From: Pigmentiphaga aceris
Lineage (GTDB): Bacteria > Pseudomonadota > Gammaproteobacteria > Burkholderiales > Burkholderiaceae_B
Assembly: GCF_008119665.1 (NCBI RefSeq)
Contig: NZ_CP043046.1
Coordinates: forward strand, 5,146,001 to 5,210,000
Reading direction: 5' to 3'
Length of the DNA stretch: 64,000 nt
The notes below the pieces were generated by a model, which had not been told where the DNA came from, did no database searches, and was given only the letters and a program-made list of their open reading frames with translations. Made by a program: the position numbers and the translations under genes. Shown here one piece after another: positions 63,901 through 64,000 of the stretch (position 1 is its first letter; each line of letters starts with the position of its first letter).

Positions 63901-64000
63901 CTTGCTGAACGAAGACCTGCGGAATATCTGCGACTGCAGGCAGATCACATTGGTGACCCGCCCATTTGCGTCGCAGGTATTTAGCGTCGCTTGCCGACCT

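Noticed and set aside
1..64000. CRISPR arrays, insertion sequences, prophage or integrase genes
   Set aside because: No regularly spaced repeats, transposase, or integrase-like proteins were found on either strand.

Overview
The window looks like chromosome of a Burkholderiales betaproteobacterium of the Alcaligenaceae type (Bordetella/Achromobacter relatives). The reasons are the high-GC coding pattern, the core genes present (ilvE, thiS, trmB, recQ, glnS, minCDE), and a complete type III secretion system (T3SS) with the Bordetella bsc/bop gene set, including Bsp22-type tip proteins. The genus cannot be fixed from the sequence alone.

Layout. 1-5142: end of a molybdenum hydroxylase gene, its XdhC maturation factor, a LysR regulator and a membrane-anchored metallo-beta-lactamase-fold enzyme. 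5158-7530: a small accessory patch (hypothetical gene, hipBA toxin-antitoxin with a clear operator) beside tRNA-Gly(CCC). 7700-12056: core genes ilvE, thiS, trmB, recQ. 12196-41965: a T3SS island of about 30 kb between recQ and glnS. 42308-47588: glnS, a TonB-dependent siderophore receptor and a PchR-like AraC regulator. 47711-54752: a complete four-carbon acid-sugar operon (gntR-ltnD-otnK-otnC-otnI-MFS-denD). 55014-61653: a small membrane protein, a 764-residue unknown, an FAD oxidoreductase, a DUF1127 protein, a LysR regulator and a sterol-desaturase-family enzyme. 61866-63830: minCDE.

The T3SS island has three transcription units. A long minus-strand unit runs from three tandem tip-protein genes (31063) through a small coiled-coil protein, chaperones, translocators (BopD, BopB), rod, ring, stator, ATPase and export-gate genes to the secretin gene (13667). 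A plus-strand unit holds gatekeeper BopN, its chaperone, SctX, SctY, SctV, SctD, a YscE-like protein and needle SctF. A minus-strand unit holds a CesT-type chaperone and a 967-residue putative effector. At the recQ end lie an HrpL/BtrS-like ECF sigma factor and a 191-residue protein that may be its secreted anti-sigma factor.

The most interesting signals are four. (1) Six copies of one promoter-like sequence, GGAAC(C/T)-N14-G(T/A)(C/T)AC, lie at the head of these units, before each of the three tip genes, bopN, the chaperone-effector pair and the 191-residue gene. This is very probably the box of the adjacent ECF sigma factor. (2) The tip-protein gene is triplicated, with near-identical ends, unrelated centres, and two duplicated promoter/leader regions. 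(3) The 967-residue effector candidate has no cysteine or tryptophan and no motif I recognise. (4) The sigma/anti-sigma pair appears to be wired into its own regulon.
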